Part shown: piece after piece, positions 11,194-19,088 of the stretch
Layout of the letters: the number at the start of each line of letters is the position of its first letter
Position numbering within the stretch: the first letter of the stretch is position 1
NCBI RefSeq assembly: GCF_029625905.1
Contig: NZ_JARTLM010000008.1
Coordinates: forward strand, 86,097 to 150,096
Source: Hydrogenovibrio sp. 3SP14C1
GTDB taxonomy: Bacteria > Pseudomonadota > Gammaproteobacteria > Thiomicrospirales > Thiomicrospiraceae
Reading direction: 5' to 3'
Length of the DNA: 64,000 nucleotides
Made by a program: the position numbers and the translations under genes
The notes under the pieces: generated by a model
The model's database searches: none
Told to the model about the DNA's origin: nothing
The model's input: the letters and a program-made list of their open reading frames with translations, nothing else

Positions 11194-11269
11194 GAGAGCG
11201 AATACCTGCATAAATATAACTTGGAATAAGTATATAAATGGATTATGACAGGGTGGTGACGAATCTATC

Positions 11270-11298
11270 ACAATGTGATGAAGAGGGCATCACATTGT
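11270..11298. repeat. Perfect inverted repeat between aroG and the chemoreceptor gene
   Basis: ACAATGTGATG (11270-11280) and its exact complement CATCACATTGT (11288-11298) flank a 7-base loop. It lies just past the aroG stop and upstream of the chemoreceptor gene, both on the minus strand. No T-run follows on the minus strand, so it is not a textbook intrinsic terminator. It could be an operator, an attenuator or an mRNA 3'-end stabiliser. Confidence 0.6.
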
Positions 11299-11312
11299 AT
11301 ATCAGGAAGGTA

Positions 11313-12380
11313 TTATTTTTTCGTTGCGCGTCTTGCTTGAACGCCTTCTGCCAGGTCTTCTAACAAGCCTAAACTCGCTTCCCAGCTAATACACGCATCT
11401 GTAATGCTTTGGCCATAAGTTAACGTCTGACCTGGTTGTGCATCTTGACGCCCTTCAACTAGGTTGCTTTCAACCATTGCCCCCATGATATGGTCTGTCC
11501 CTTTAGAAAGTTGCTCTTTAATCGATTGAGCAACCACAAGTTGTCTTTCGTGCTGCTTGCTGCTGTTGGCATGACTACAGTCAATCATGAGTTTATCTTG
11601 TACGCCCGCTTTTTGAAGTTGCTCTACGGCTTCTTTAACACTGTCTTCGTCATAGTTAGGCGCATCGTTCCCACCTCTTAAAATAACATGACAGTCTTCA
11701 TTTCCGTTGGTTGAGAAAATAGCCGAGTGTCCCATTTTAGTGAGCGACAGAAAGATATGAGGGTTATTGGCTGCACGGATAGCATCGACGGCAATTTTGA
11801 AGCCGCCATCGGTTCCATTTTTAAACCCAATCGGACAAGATAAGCCAGATGCCAGTTCTCGATGGCCTTGGCTTTCAGTTGTTCTTGCACCAATCGCACC
11901 CCATGAAATAAGGTCTGCAATGTATTGCGGTGAAATCAGATCTAAAAATTCAGTCGCACATGGAACACCCATATCGTTGATATCGGCTAATAGCGAGCGC
12001 GCCACTTCTAATCCTTTGTTGATCTCAAAAGATTCGTTCAATAAAGGATCGTTAATCAGTCCTTTCCACCCGACCGTAGTTCTCGGTTTTTCAAAATAGA
12101 CACGCATCACGATGAGCAAGTCATTTTGATATTTATCCATTTGATCTTTTAAACGTTTGGCATATTCTCGGGCAGCGCCAGGGTCATGAATGGAACAAGG
12201 TCCAATGATGACAAGGATTCGATCATCTCTACCTGTGAGAATGTTATGTATTGCCTGACGTGTGTCGTAAACCGTTTGAGCCGCCGTTTCGGAAATGGGA
12301 AACAACTCATGAAGTTCCTGCGGTGGGCGTACTTCGGTAATGGTTTTGATTCTTACGTCATCGGTTTGATACTGTGTCAT
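11313..12380 (-). CDS. aroG: 3-deoxy-7-phosphoheptulonate (DAHP) synthase, class I
   Basis: First step of the shikimate pathway, joining phosphoenolpyruvate and erythrose-4-phosphate. The protein is 355 residues, the size of the AroF/G/H type. Conserved segments are IGPCSIHDP (about 59-67), MRVYFEKPRTTVGWKGL, GARTTESQGHRELASGLS, GFKNGTDG and the metal-binding IDCSHANSSK. Start ATG 12380 follows a short leader. It diverges from the DUF3579 gene. Whether it is sensitive to Phe, Tyr or Trp cannot be told by eye, so the symbol is the family default. Confidence 0.94.
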   Translation of the reverse strand: MTQYQTDDVRIKTITEVRPPQELHELFPISETAAQTVYDTRQAIHNILTGRDDRILVIIGPCSIHDPGAAREYAKRLKDQMDKYQNDLLIVMRVYFEKPRTTVGWKGLINDPLLNESFEINKGLEVARSLLADINDMGVPCATEFLDLISPQYIADLISWGAIGARTTESQGHRELASGLSCPIGFKNGTDGGFKIAVDAIRAANNPHIFLSLTKMGHSAIFSTNGNEDCHVILRGGNDAPNYDEDSVKEAVEQLQKAGVQDKLMIDCSHANSSKQHERQLVVAQSIKEQLSKGTDHIMGAMVESNLVEGRQDAQPGQTLTYGQSITDACISWEASLGLLEDLAEGVQARRATKK

Positions 12381-12637
12381 CGTTCTTCTCTAGCGCTACA
12401 AATTTATTTCATGATAAAGACTGCATATTATGCCATTTATTTTGGTCAAAAGTTGGTTAAAAACCAGTAATGGCTTTCAGTTTCAATCAAATTTGAGTGA
12501 GATATTTTAGTTTTAATGAAATTATCTTTAAATTAAAGGGGGATAAGGGTGGTTATTATAATGAGTTGTGCTAAAATTCGCGGTTGAGAACTGGTTGTTC
12601 AACTTCGAATAGAACCCTTATTTGGAAGGTGCTGATA

Positions 12638-12931
12638 GTGCATTGTAAATACATCATTGAAGGCTATACTGAAGACGGGAAAAAATTCCGTCCAAGCGAT
12701 TGGATTGATCGCATTGCATCGTTGATGGCCTCATATGGTTCTTCTCATCGTTTGGTCTTTTCTGACTTACTTCATCCTGAACTTCATAACGGTCAAAAAT
12801 GTTTGATTATTGACACTGAGTTGGAAATTAAAAATCCGACAATGTTTGAGTATGTGATGAACTTTGCAAAATCTAATAATCTAAAAATCAGTCAAGTTTG
12901 CGATACCTTGGAAACTAAGACGGGATCATAG
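12638..12931 (+). CDS. DUF3579 family protein
   Basis: A 97-residue cytoplasmic protein. I chose GTG 12638 because GGAAGGTG at 12624-12631 is well spaced for it; the longer TTG start at 12584 adds a tail unlike the family. The opening YIIEGYTEDGKKFRPSDWIDRI and the closing region around YVMNFAKSNNLKISQV match DUF3579, a small conserved proteobacterial family without known function. The ORF stands alone between divergent aroG and the convergent prepilin peptidase, which starts 2 bp past its stop on the other strand. Confidence 0.8.
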   Translation: MHCKYIIEGYTEDGKKFRPSDWIDRIASLMASYGSSHRLVFSDLLHPELHNGQKCLIIDTELEIKNPTMFEYVMNFAKSNNLKISQVCDTLETKTGS

Positions 12932-12933
12932 AT

Positions 12934-13728
12934 CTACAGCTGTTGAATTAACTGATTACCCAATACCAGGCTGCTCCAGCCTCCGATGGCTAAAAAGGGA
13001 CCAAATGGAATAGGGTCTTCTAGTTTTTTTAATCTGAGTAACGCAAGTCCTCCTCCAATCACTAAACTGCTCAATGATGCAATTAAGATTATCTGAGGGA
13101 TGGCCATCACGCCAAACCAAGCTCCCAGCGCAGCAAGCAATTTGAAATCTCCGTATCCCATGCCTTCTTTGCCGGTTAATAGCTTAAACGAGTGGAAAAG
13201 AGCCCATAAAATCATATAGCCGATTGCAGCGCCTAAAATAGCTTGTTCAGCAGATACATAATAAGCTTGACTGTTGATTAAAAGACCAGCCCACAGAAGA
13301 GGCAAGCTCAAGCTGTCTAAAATTAACTGATGCTCAATATCAATGACTAAGATCGTGATTAAAATCCATGAAAACCCCACTGCGAACAATGCTGAAGTAG
13401 TTTGACCGAAATGCCAGATTAAAAATCCCGTTATCAGCATGGTACCGATTTCGATTAAGGGGTAACGAATGGAAATAGGGGTGTGGCAAGTCAGACACTT
13501 CCCTTTAGCAAAAAACCAACTAAAAATCGGAATCAACTGATGCCAAGAGAGCGTGGTTTGGCAGTGAGGGCATTTTGAGCGACTGAGGGTAATGGAATGT
13601 GCCGTTGAACCGGCATCTAGATAGAGCATTCTTGGAAGTCGCCAAGTCAACATGGAGATGAAGCTTCCAATGATCAGACCCAGGAGACTGGCGGCAAAAA
13701 CGGCTTCTACCTGTGTCAGATCAACCAT
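12934..13728 (-). CDS. pilD: Prepilin peptidase / N-methyltransferase (PilD type)
   Basis: Integral-membrane aspartyl protease that cleaves type IV prepilins or type II pseudopilins and N-methylates the new N-terminus. The protein is 264 residues with about seven hydrophobic helices. The N-terminal methylase part keeps the tetracysteine zinc motif (CPHC near residue 54, CLTC near 78). The protease aspartates are in DIEHQ near residue 131 and GMGYGDFKLL near 189. No pilB or pilC adjoins it, so the pilin genes it serves are elsewhere. A STAS-domain gene ends 9 bp upstream on the same strand. Confidence 0.93.
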   Translation of the reverse strand: MVDLTQVEAVFAASLLGLIIGSFISMLTWRLPRMLYLDAGSTAHSITLSRSKCPHCQTTLSWHQLIPIFSWFFAKGKCLTCHTPISIRYPLIEIGTMLITGFLIWHFGQTTSALFAVGFSWILITILVIDIEHQLILDSLSLPLLWAGLLINSQAYYVSAEQAILGAAIGYMILWALFHSFKLLTGKEGMGYGDFKLLAALGAWFGVMAIPQIILIASLSSLVIGGGLALLRLKKLEDPIPFGPFLAIGGWSSLVLGNQLIQQL

Positions 13729-13737
13729 AGGGTAGCG

Positions 13738-14028
13738 TTAAGCCATTTTGAAAAGTTTTTCGAAGTTTACCACTTCAAATACTTTGAGAATGTGATCCGA
13801 TAAGCCGCAAAGCGTAATGCGGTTAGAATCTTCCCCTAAATGGGTGCGTAACTGAAGAAGCATGCCAAGACCACCACTGTCGATATGTGATGTTTCACTA
13901 AAATCAATCACAATGTCTTTGAATTCGTTTTCCGTGTAAGCAGCTTGAAAGTCGGCAAAAGAGTCAATTGTGAACTTATCACTGACATGAATCCAGAGTG
14001 TTTGGTCTTTTAATTTATAAGTAATCAT
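13738..14028 (-). CDS. STAS-domain protein (anti-sigma factor antagonist-like)
   Basis: A 96-residue single STAS domain of the SpoIIAA/RsbV type. The phosphorylatable serine region reads SHIDSGGLGMLLQL at about residues 47-60, with the conserved DSxG core intact. Such proteins switch a partner anti-sigma kinase or phosphatase system, or scaffold lipid transport as in MlaB. No kinase is nearby. It lies on the minus strand just upstream of the prepilin peptidase and could share its transcript. Confidence 0.85.
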   Translation of the reverse strand: MITYKLKDQTLWIHVSDKFTIDSFADFQAAYTENEFKDIVIDFSETSHIDSGGLGMLLQLRTHLGEDSNRITLCGLSDHILKVFEVVNFEKLFKMA

Positions 14029-14118
14029 TCTTACGTATCCATTGTTGTATCGTGTCAGTATAGGATAAAAAATATTATATGAAAAGCGGGCAAGAAAAAT
14101 TTAAGTGAATAATTATTA

Positions 14119-14496
14119 TTACTCACTGTAAATGACGCAATTCCGGTCATTTTCCCAAACAGTCAAACTATGCATGCGAACGCTTGGAGTTTGAATGCGT
14201 TGTTGTATTTGCTGATAGAGATATTCTGCAATATTTTCTGCTGTTGGGTTTTTTTCTTTGAAGTGTGGATGGTCATTCAAAAAGGTATGATCAAGCTCAG
14301 CAATGACTTCTTTTGCATGACGTTTGATTTCTTTGAAATCCACCAGCATTCCAATTTCGTTTAGTTTATCACCGACGACTTGAACTTCAATTTTCCAGTT
14401 ATGTCCATGCAGTTTTGCGCAATCACCCGGGTAACCTCTTAGGCTATGGGCGGAAGCAAAATCGAGTAGAGTTTTTAAAACGAATTGTTGAGCCAT
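14119..14496 (-). CDS. queD: 6-carboxy-5,6,7,8-tetrahydropterin synthase
   Basis: Second step of queuosine/preQ0 biosynthesis, acting on dihydroneopterin triphosphate. The protein is 125 residues. Zinc ligands His17, His30 and His32 are visible (SAHSLRG and KLHGHNW), with the catalytic Cys26 in GDCAKLHGH and the late Glu in TVWENDRN. It stands alone on the minus strand. The queA and tgt genes at 58-60 kb complete later steps of the same tRNA modification pathway. Confidence 0.95.
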   Translation of the reverse strand: MAQQFVLKTLLDFASAHSLRGYPGDCAKLHGHNWKIEVQVVGDKLNEIGMLVDFKEIKRHAKEVIAELDHTFLNDHPHFKEKNPTAENIAEYLYQQIQQRIQTPSVRMHSLTVWENDRNCVIYSE

Positions 14497-14590
14497 GATT
14501 TTATGCGGTAACGTTAATGATTAATTGAGTCGCATTATAACAAAACTTCAAGAAAATAAATAAATTAGCATTAAGATCGTTTAAATAAAA

Positions 14591-15475
14591 TCAATATTGG
14601 CGACAAGCAATATAGGTAATGAGTTCTTTTAAGAAAGGATTGTTTAGTTGTAAGGACGATAAAGTTTCCAGTGATTCACTGATTAATTCGTCCCTTAGTT
14701 TCTTTGACTGGGATAATCCCAATAATTTGGGATATGTCGATTTGCCTGCCGCTTCGTCACTTCCCTGGGGTTTTCCGAGCACATCGGTGCTGCCTTCAAT
14801 GTCAAGGATGTCATCATGCACTTGAAAGGCCAACCCGATTTTTTGGCCTAATTTAACCAGGCCTGGCTGTTTTTTATTGTAAAGCGGTGACTGTACAGCA
14901 CCCATGAGTAATGCGGCTGTGATGAGTGCCCCCGTTTTCATGTCATGCATTTTTTGTAATTGGGACAACTCTGGTAAATGTCCATTGGATTGGATATCAA
15001 TTATCTGTCCGCCAATCATGCCAATAGCACCACTGGCTTGGCTGAGAAGCGTGATGAGTTTTACTTTATCAGCATCTTCTGTTAACGGATCTTTGCTTAA
15101 AATCTCAAAAGCGAACGTTTGTTGTGCATCTCCGACCAGAATTGCAGTTGCTTCATCATATTGCACATGACAGGTGGGTTGACCACGTCTCAAATCATCG
15201 TCATCCATTGCTGGCAAATCGTCATGTACCAATGAGTAACTATGAATCAGCTCTATCGCACAAGCGGCAGCATCGAGTTTTTCCAGTGAAATGTTTAAGC
15301 TTTCTCCTACAGCATAAACTAGGGCAGGGCGTAATCTTTTACCATTGTTTAAGGTTGCGTACTTGATGGCTTCTAAAAGCGAAGCAGGGCAACCTGTTTG
15401 CTGATCCAGCAAAGCAGTGAGGTGTTGGTTAACTCTGTTTTGATAAAGTAAAAGCGTTGGTTTCAAAAAAGTCAT
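14591..15475 (-). CDS. ispA: Farnesyl diphosphate synthase (geranyltranstransferase)
   Basis: Condenses isopentenyl diphosphate with DMAPP and GPP to make farnesyl diphosphate. The protein is 294 residues from ATG 15475, preceded by AAAGAA; an in-frame TTG 51 bp upstream is less likely. The first Asp-rich motif is DDLPAMDDDDLRRG, the second is DDILDIEG, and NGKRLRPALVYA is near the N-terminus. No dxs or xseB adjoins it, unlike the frequent xseB–ispA–dxs order. It follows the peroxiredoxin terminator. Confidence 0.95.
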   Translation of the reverse strand: MTFLKPTLLLYQNRVNQHLTALLDQQTGCPASLLEAIKYATLNNGKRLRPALVYAVGESLNISLEKLDAAACAIELIHSYSLVHDDLPAMDDDDLRRGQPTCHVQYDEATAILVGDAQQTFAFEILSKDPLTEDADKVKLITLLSQASGAIGMIGGQIIDIQSNGHLPELSQLQKMHDMKTGALITAALLMGAVQSPLYNKKQPGLVKLGQKIGLAFQVHDDILDIEGSTDVLGKPQGSDEAAGKSTYPKLLGLSQSKKLRDELISESLETLSSLQLNNPFLKELITYIACRQY

Positions 15476-15550
15476 TCCACATTCTTTTTGAAAAGAAGCC
15501 TGTTCTAAAAGAGAAGCTTTTTTCAAAAAGATTTTTAAAAGAAAGGGTTA

Positions 15551-15578
15551 AAAAAGGCCGTCATTTGACAGCCTTTTT
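15551..15578 (-). terminator. Intrinsic terminator after the peroxiredoxin gene
   Basis: AAAAAGGC (15551-15558) pairs with GCCTTTTT (15571-15578), extended by an inner GTC/GAC pairing around an ATTT loop. On the minus strand the stem ends in GGCC followed by TTTTTT. It lies about 20 bp past the peroxiredoxin stop. Confidence 0.8.
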
Positions 15579-15600
15579 AACGTTTATGATTCGAAGCAAA

Positions 15601-16203
15601 TTATAGCTCTTCACCATGTTTTGATAGGTAATCAGCAACACCTTCTGGAGAATCTTTCATCCCTTCATCGCCTTTGTTCCAGCCAGCTGGACAAACTTCA
15701 CCATTTTCTTCATGGAACTGAAGTGCTTCAACCATGCGAACCATTTCGTCAACGTTACGACCTAAAGGCAAATCGTTAACCACTTGGTGACGAACAACCC
15801 CTTCTTTGTCAATCAAGAAAGCACCACGTAAAGCAACGTTGCCAGGATGCACAATACCGTAAGCATCCATGATAGAGCCACCTAAGTCAGCCACTAAAGG
15901 GAATTTAACTGGCCCTAGGCCCCCTTCATTGACAGCCGTGTTACGCCATGCATTGTGTGTGAACTGAGAGTCAACAGAGACACCGATGACTTCTGTACCC
16001 AATTCTTTGAACTTTTCAACACGGTGATCAAATGCAAGAATTTCAGAAGGACAAACAAATGTGAAATCTAGTGGGTAAAAGAACACAACCGCATACTTAC
16101 CGTCGATATGACTTTTTAAATTAAAGTCGTCAACAATGGTTCCGTCTGCAAGAACGGCGGCTGAAGTAAAATCCGGGGCTTTTTTAGTAACTAATACTGA
16201 CAT
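15601..16203 (-). CDS. 2-Cys peroxiredoxin (AhpC/Prx1 type)
   Basis: Thiol peroxidase reducing H2O2, organic peroxides and peroxynitrite. The protein is 200 residues. The peroxidatic Cys51 is in FYPLDFTFVCPSE, and the resolving Cys171 is in EVCPAGW, so this is a typical 2-Cys dimer. The C-terminus ends in a YLSKHGEEL helix, and the GGLG motif near residue 94 suggests a form that can be overoxidised. It is monocistronic, with a terminator downstream. No ahpF is nearby; the small thioredoxin at 17.2 kb is a possible reductant, which is an inference. Confidence 0.94.
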   Translation of the reverse strand: MSVLVTKKAPDFTSAAVLADGTIVDDFNLKSHIDGKYAVVFFYPLDFTFVCPSEILAFDHRVEKFKELGTEVIGVSVDSQFTHNAWRNTAVNEGGLGPVKFPLVADLGGSIMDAYGIVHPGNVALRGAFLIDKEGVVRHQVVNDLPLGRNVDEMVRMVEALQFHEENGEVCPAGWNKGDEGMKDSPEGVADYLSKHGEEL

Positions 16204-16348
16204 AGCTTGTTTCCTTTGATTTAGTTTAAATTTGGTGGCAATAGTATAGTCAATTTGTCGGCTATTGAAAACTGCTTTAGTAATGGGTTTTGTTTGATCA
16301 TCTGGGGAAATGCGTTCATGATGCGATGAATAGAATATGAAAACATAA

Positions 16349-16379
16349 TTAACCTATTTAAAATCAATGCCGATATAAT
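16349..16379 (+). promoter_or_regulatory. Candidate sigma70 promoter of the CBS-pair gene
   Basis: A perfect TATAAT at 16374-16379 lies 33 bp upstream of the start codon; the best -35 is TTAACC at 16349-16354 with a long 19-bp spacer. The -10 is strong, the -35 is tentative. Confidence 0.4.
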
Positions 16380-16412
16380 GTTTATTAAAGCTTTTTTAAA
16401 GGAGTGAAGGCT

Positions 16413-17048
16413 ATGTTTATAGTTTATTCACCAGAGGGTCGCAACTTCATTGGTGACAAACAAAGAATGCCTGGTTTAAAAGTAGACCCGGTCAATCGAG
16501 TGTTGCCGATTGGAGATTCTGAAATGGATCAACAGTTAAACTTTGAAGAAACGTATCCTTCTCCTCAGGGGGCATCCAAATCAGCATTAGAGCAATATGA
16601 GTCTGTGCAACATGAAAAAGAACGCACGCTGGTTGTCAAAGTTTCCGATATTATGGTTCAACCGGTCATTACGGTGACTGCAGATCGCTCTTTAGTTGAA
16701 GCCTGGGAAATAATGCGAAACTCGAATATTCAGCATTTACCTGTGGTGAATGAATCCTCTGATTTAATTGGTTTGATTTCAGCGCACGATATATTAATGC
16801 GCGGGATTATGGATGCAGAAGGCAATATTGAAGAAATCCGAGATGGAAACATAGCGGATGTGATGAACGAAGAAGTGATTACGACAAAAGTGAATACAGA
16901 TATTCGCCGGGTGGCGTTTGTCATGAGTGAGTATGGGTTAGGGTGCTTACCGATTATGTCTGAAGTCGACACTGTGATCGGGATCGTTACATTATCGGAT
17001 ATTGTTCGTCGATTAGCGGAGCAGCCTCCGTTAGAAATTTATGCCTAA
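16413..17048 (+). CDS. CBS-pair domain protein
   Basis: A 211-residue soluble protein with two CBS motifs. The start ATG 16413 is preceded by AAAGGAG at ideal spacing. The first 70 residues are variable and polar. The first CBS is about residues 77-137 (VSDIMVQPVITV … LIGLISAHDILMRG) and the second about 147-205 (IADVMNEEVITT … VIGIVTLSDIVRR). Paired CBS domains usually bind adenine nucleotides and regulate a partner. With no fused catalytic domain and no obvious operon mate, the partner is unknown. Confidence 0.88.
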   Translation: MFIVYSPEGRNFIGDKQRMPGLKVDPVNRVLPIGDSEMDQQLNFEETYPSPQGASKSALEQYESVQHEKERTLVVKVSDIMVQPVITVTADRSLVEAWEIMRNSNIQHLPVVNESSDLIGLISAHDILMRGIMDAEGNIEEIRDGNIADVMNEEVITTKVNTDIRRVAFVMSEYGLGCLPIMSEVDTVIGIVTLSDIVRRLAEQPPLEIYA

Positions 17049-17159
17049 GTTTGATGATGGGATCTTCAGTCATCAATAAAGGATAAGCCTCTCCAGCTAA
17101 TTGAATTTATATCTTGATGCGGAATCAATGAGTTCGCATAGATGAAGAGGCAAGAAAAA

Positions 17160-17531
17160 TTAAGCGTTTTCTTCCTGCGCTTTTTCCAAGTCTTGACGGA
17201 CCTTTTCCATATCCAGTTCTTTCAACTGAGCAATACCTTCTTCAAAGTTACTTTCTGGAATGACGCCTGGATTTGAGAATACAACGATTTTCTCACGCAT
17301 GAAAACCAAGGTTGGAATGGATCGAACCTGGAACATGCCCGCTAAGTCTTGTTGTTCTTCAACATTCACTTTAGCAAAAACAATATCAGGGTGCTTTTCA
17401 GAAACTGCTTCAAAAGTCGGGGCAAATTGTTTACATGGACCACACCATTCAGCCCAGAAATCTAGAATAACAATGTCGTTGTTTTCGATAGTGGATTCAA
17501 AGTCTTCTACTTTTAAGTCTATAACAGACAT
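17160..17531 (-). CDS. Thioredoxin-family protein
   Basis: A 123-residue thioredoxin fold with active site WCGPCK (Cys30, Cys33) and the cis-proline loop SIPTLV. It differs from housekeeping TrxA in a longer acidic and lysine-rich C-terminal helix (about residues 100-123), resembling the TrxC/YbbN-type small thioredoxins found beside metabolic genes. No signal peptide is visible, so it is cytoplasmic. It is 42 bp downstream of the fumC start on the minus strand, and the two genes are separately initiated. Confidence 0.9.
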   Translation of the reverse strand: MSVIDLKVEDFESTIENNDIVILDFWAEWCGPCKQFAPTFEAVSEKHPDIVFAKVNVEEQQDLAGMFQVRSIPTLVFMREKIVVFSNPGVIPESNFEEGIAQLKELDMEKVRQDLEKAQEENA

Positions 17532-17573
17532 AGGTTCTCCTTAGGTTTAAAAAAAGGGGACTGAAAAATACTA

Positions 17574-18968
17574 TTATTCATTTGGGGCGGGGTTGCCGCC
17601 CTCAGTCAATAAAGCAGGGTTCAGGTATTTCTTAAGTGTTTCTTCATCTAAGTCCGTCATCGCTTTGGCTACGTCAAAAACAGGCTGACCGGTTTCGTAA
17701 GCTTTTTTCGCAATCGCAGCACCTGTTTCATATCCAACCAGACGGTTTAATGAAGTAACAAGAATCGGATTGGTTTGCAGTGTTTCTTGAATCTTTTGTT
17801 CATTTACCGTAAAGCCACTAATCGCTTTATCTGCTAAAACGTCAGCTGCGTTCGCTGCAATTTCCAGGCTCTGCAATAGATTATTGGCAATCATCGGAAG
17901 CATGACATTCAGCTGGAAATTACCTGCTTGTCCTCCCACGGTAATGGCCGTGTGGTTCCCCATGATTTGTGCCGCGACCATACATACTGCTTCTGGAATC
18001 ACTGGATTGACCTTACCCGGCATGATAGAACTGCCGGGCTGAAGTGCCGGTAGCTGAATTTCTGCCAGGCCTGCCAAAGGTCCTGAGTTCATCCAGCGTA
18101 AATCATTAGCCATTTTCATCAAACTGCTGGCAAGTACATTGAGTTGGCCGCTCAATTCAACTGCAGTGTCCTGCGAGCTTAGGCCTACAAACAGGTTATC
18201 CATCGGGCTGAAATCGATTGCGGTAATGGTGCTTAAGTTTGCACAGACCAATCGACTGAACTCTGGATCGGCGTTAATGCCTGTTCCAACCGCGGTACCC
18301 CCTTGAGGTAAGCGGTGTAAACGCTTTTGGGTGTCTTTTAAACGCGCGATGTTATCTGAGATCAAATGTCTCCAGGCGCCGACTTCCTGATCGAGACGGA
18401 TTGGCGTAGCATCCATCAGATGCGTGCGACCCGTTTTAACAATACCGCTTAGTTTGTTTTCTTTGTCTTTTAGTGTTTGCGTCAATTTTTCCAAGCTTGG
18501 TAAGAGTTGTTCTTCCAAAGCGATTGCCGCGGCAACATGAATCGCGGTCGGCACAACGTCGTTTGAGCTTTGACTCATGTTTACATCATCATTTGGATGC
18601 ACTTCAGTGCCTGTCAACTGCTTAGCTAGGTTTGAAATAACCTCGTTGACATTCATATTGGTGCTGGTACCAGATCCTGTTTGAAAAACATCAATTGGAA
18701 AATGTTCGGTATGAAGCCCTTGAATGAGTTCTTTCGCAGCCGTTTGAATAGCTGTCGATTTTGTTTCTGAAATTAAGCCTAACTCTAAATTCGAGTTTGA
18801 ACAGGCAAATTTTACATAAGCCATCGCCTTGATAAAGATTGAAGGCATTGGGGTGTGGCTAATGGGAAAGTTGTCGATAGCTCTTTGTGTTTGAGCGCCA
18901 TAAAGTGCGGATTCAGGAACCTGTAAGGACCCCATGCTGTCTTTTTCAATTCGATAGTTTTGTGTCAT
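17574..18968 (-). CDS. fumC: Fumarate hydratase, class II
   Basis: Oxygen-stable, iron-free fumarase interconverting fumarate and malate. The protein is 464 residues, the usual length. Signature GSSIMPGKVNPV lies near residue 315. The N-terminal segments RIEKDSMGSLQVPESALYGAQTQ-like start, GSGTSTNMNVNEV and GRTHLMDATPIRL are all present. It is transcribed away from the histidine kinase gene across a 120-bp divergent gap. With sucCD at 27 kb it represents part of the citric acid cycle. Confidence 0.97.
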   Translation of the reverse strand: MTQNYRIEKDSMGSLQVPESALYGAQTQRAIDNFPISHTPMPSIFIKAMAYVKFACSNSNLELGLISETKSTAIQTAAKELIQGLHTEHFPIDVFQTGSGTSTNMNVNEVISNLAKQLTGTEVHPNDDVNMSQSSNDVVPTAIHVAAAIALEEQLLPSLEKLTQTLKDKENKLSGIVKTGRTHLMDATPIRLDQEVGAWRHLISDNIARLKDTQKRLHRLPQGGTAVGTGINADPEFSRLVCANLSTITAIDFSPMDNLFVGLSSQDTAVELSGQLNVLASSLMKMANDLRWMNSGPLAGLAEIQLPALQPGSSIMPGKVNPVIPEAVCMVAAQIMGNHTAITVGGQAGNFQLNVMLPMIANNLLQSLEIAANAADVLADKAISGFTVNEQKIQETLQTNPILVTSLNRLVGYETGAAIAKKAYETGQPVFDVAKAMTDLDEETLKKYLNPALLTEGGNPAPNE

Positions 18969-19088
18969 AGAAAGAATCTTTGGCTATATCGTCAGGATCG
19001 TTTTAGATCCGTTCGTGATTGGTAGATTAAGTTTTAAATTGTTGCTATTCTATCGTATTAATAACGAAAATTATAGAAAGTAGCACTT

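Noticed and set aside
11194-11271. Longer start for the chemoreceptor (26 extra residues)
   Set aside because: The extension begins inside a hairpin, lacks a ribosome binding site and does not look like a chemoreceptor N-terminus; ATG 11193 puts TM1 at the right place.
11266-11298. CRP site from the TGTGA and TCACA half-sites
   Set aside because: The half-sites are about 12 bp apart instead of 6, so the spacing does not fit CRP.
12584-12637. TTG start adding 18 residues to the DUF3579 protein
   Set aside because: No ribosome binding site, and the added residues are unlike the family; GTG 12638 has GGAAGG at good spacing.
17082-17151. Long-range GCCTCT/AGAGGC pairing between the CBS and thioredoxin genes
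   Set aside because: Only six base pairs over a loop of more than 50 bases, with no T-run; not distinguishable from chance.
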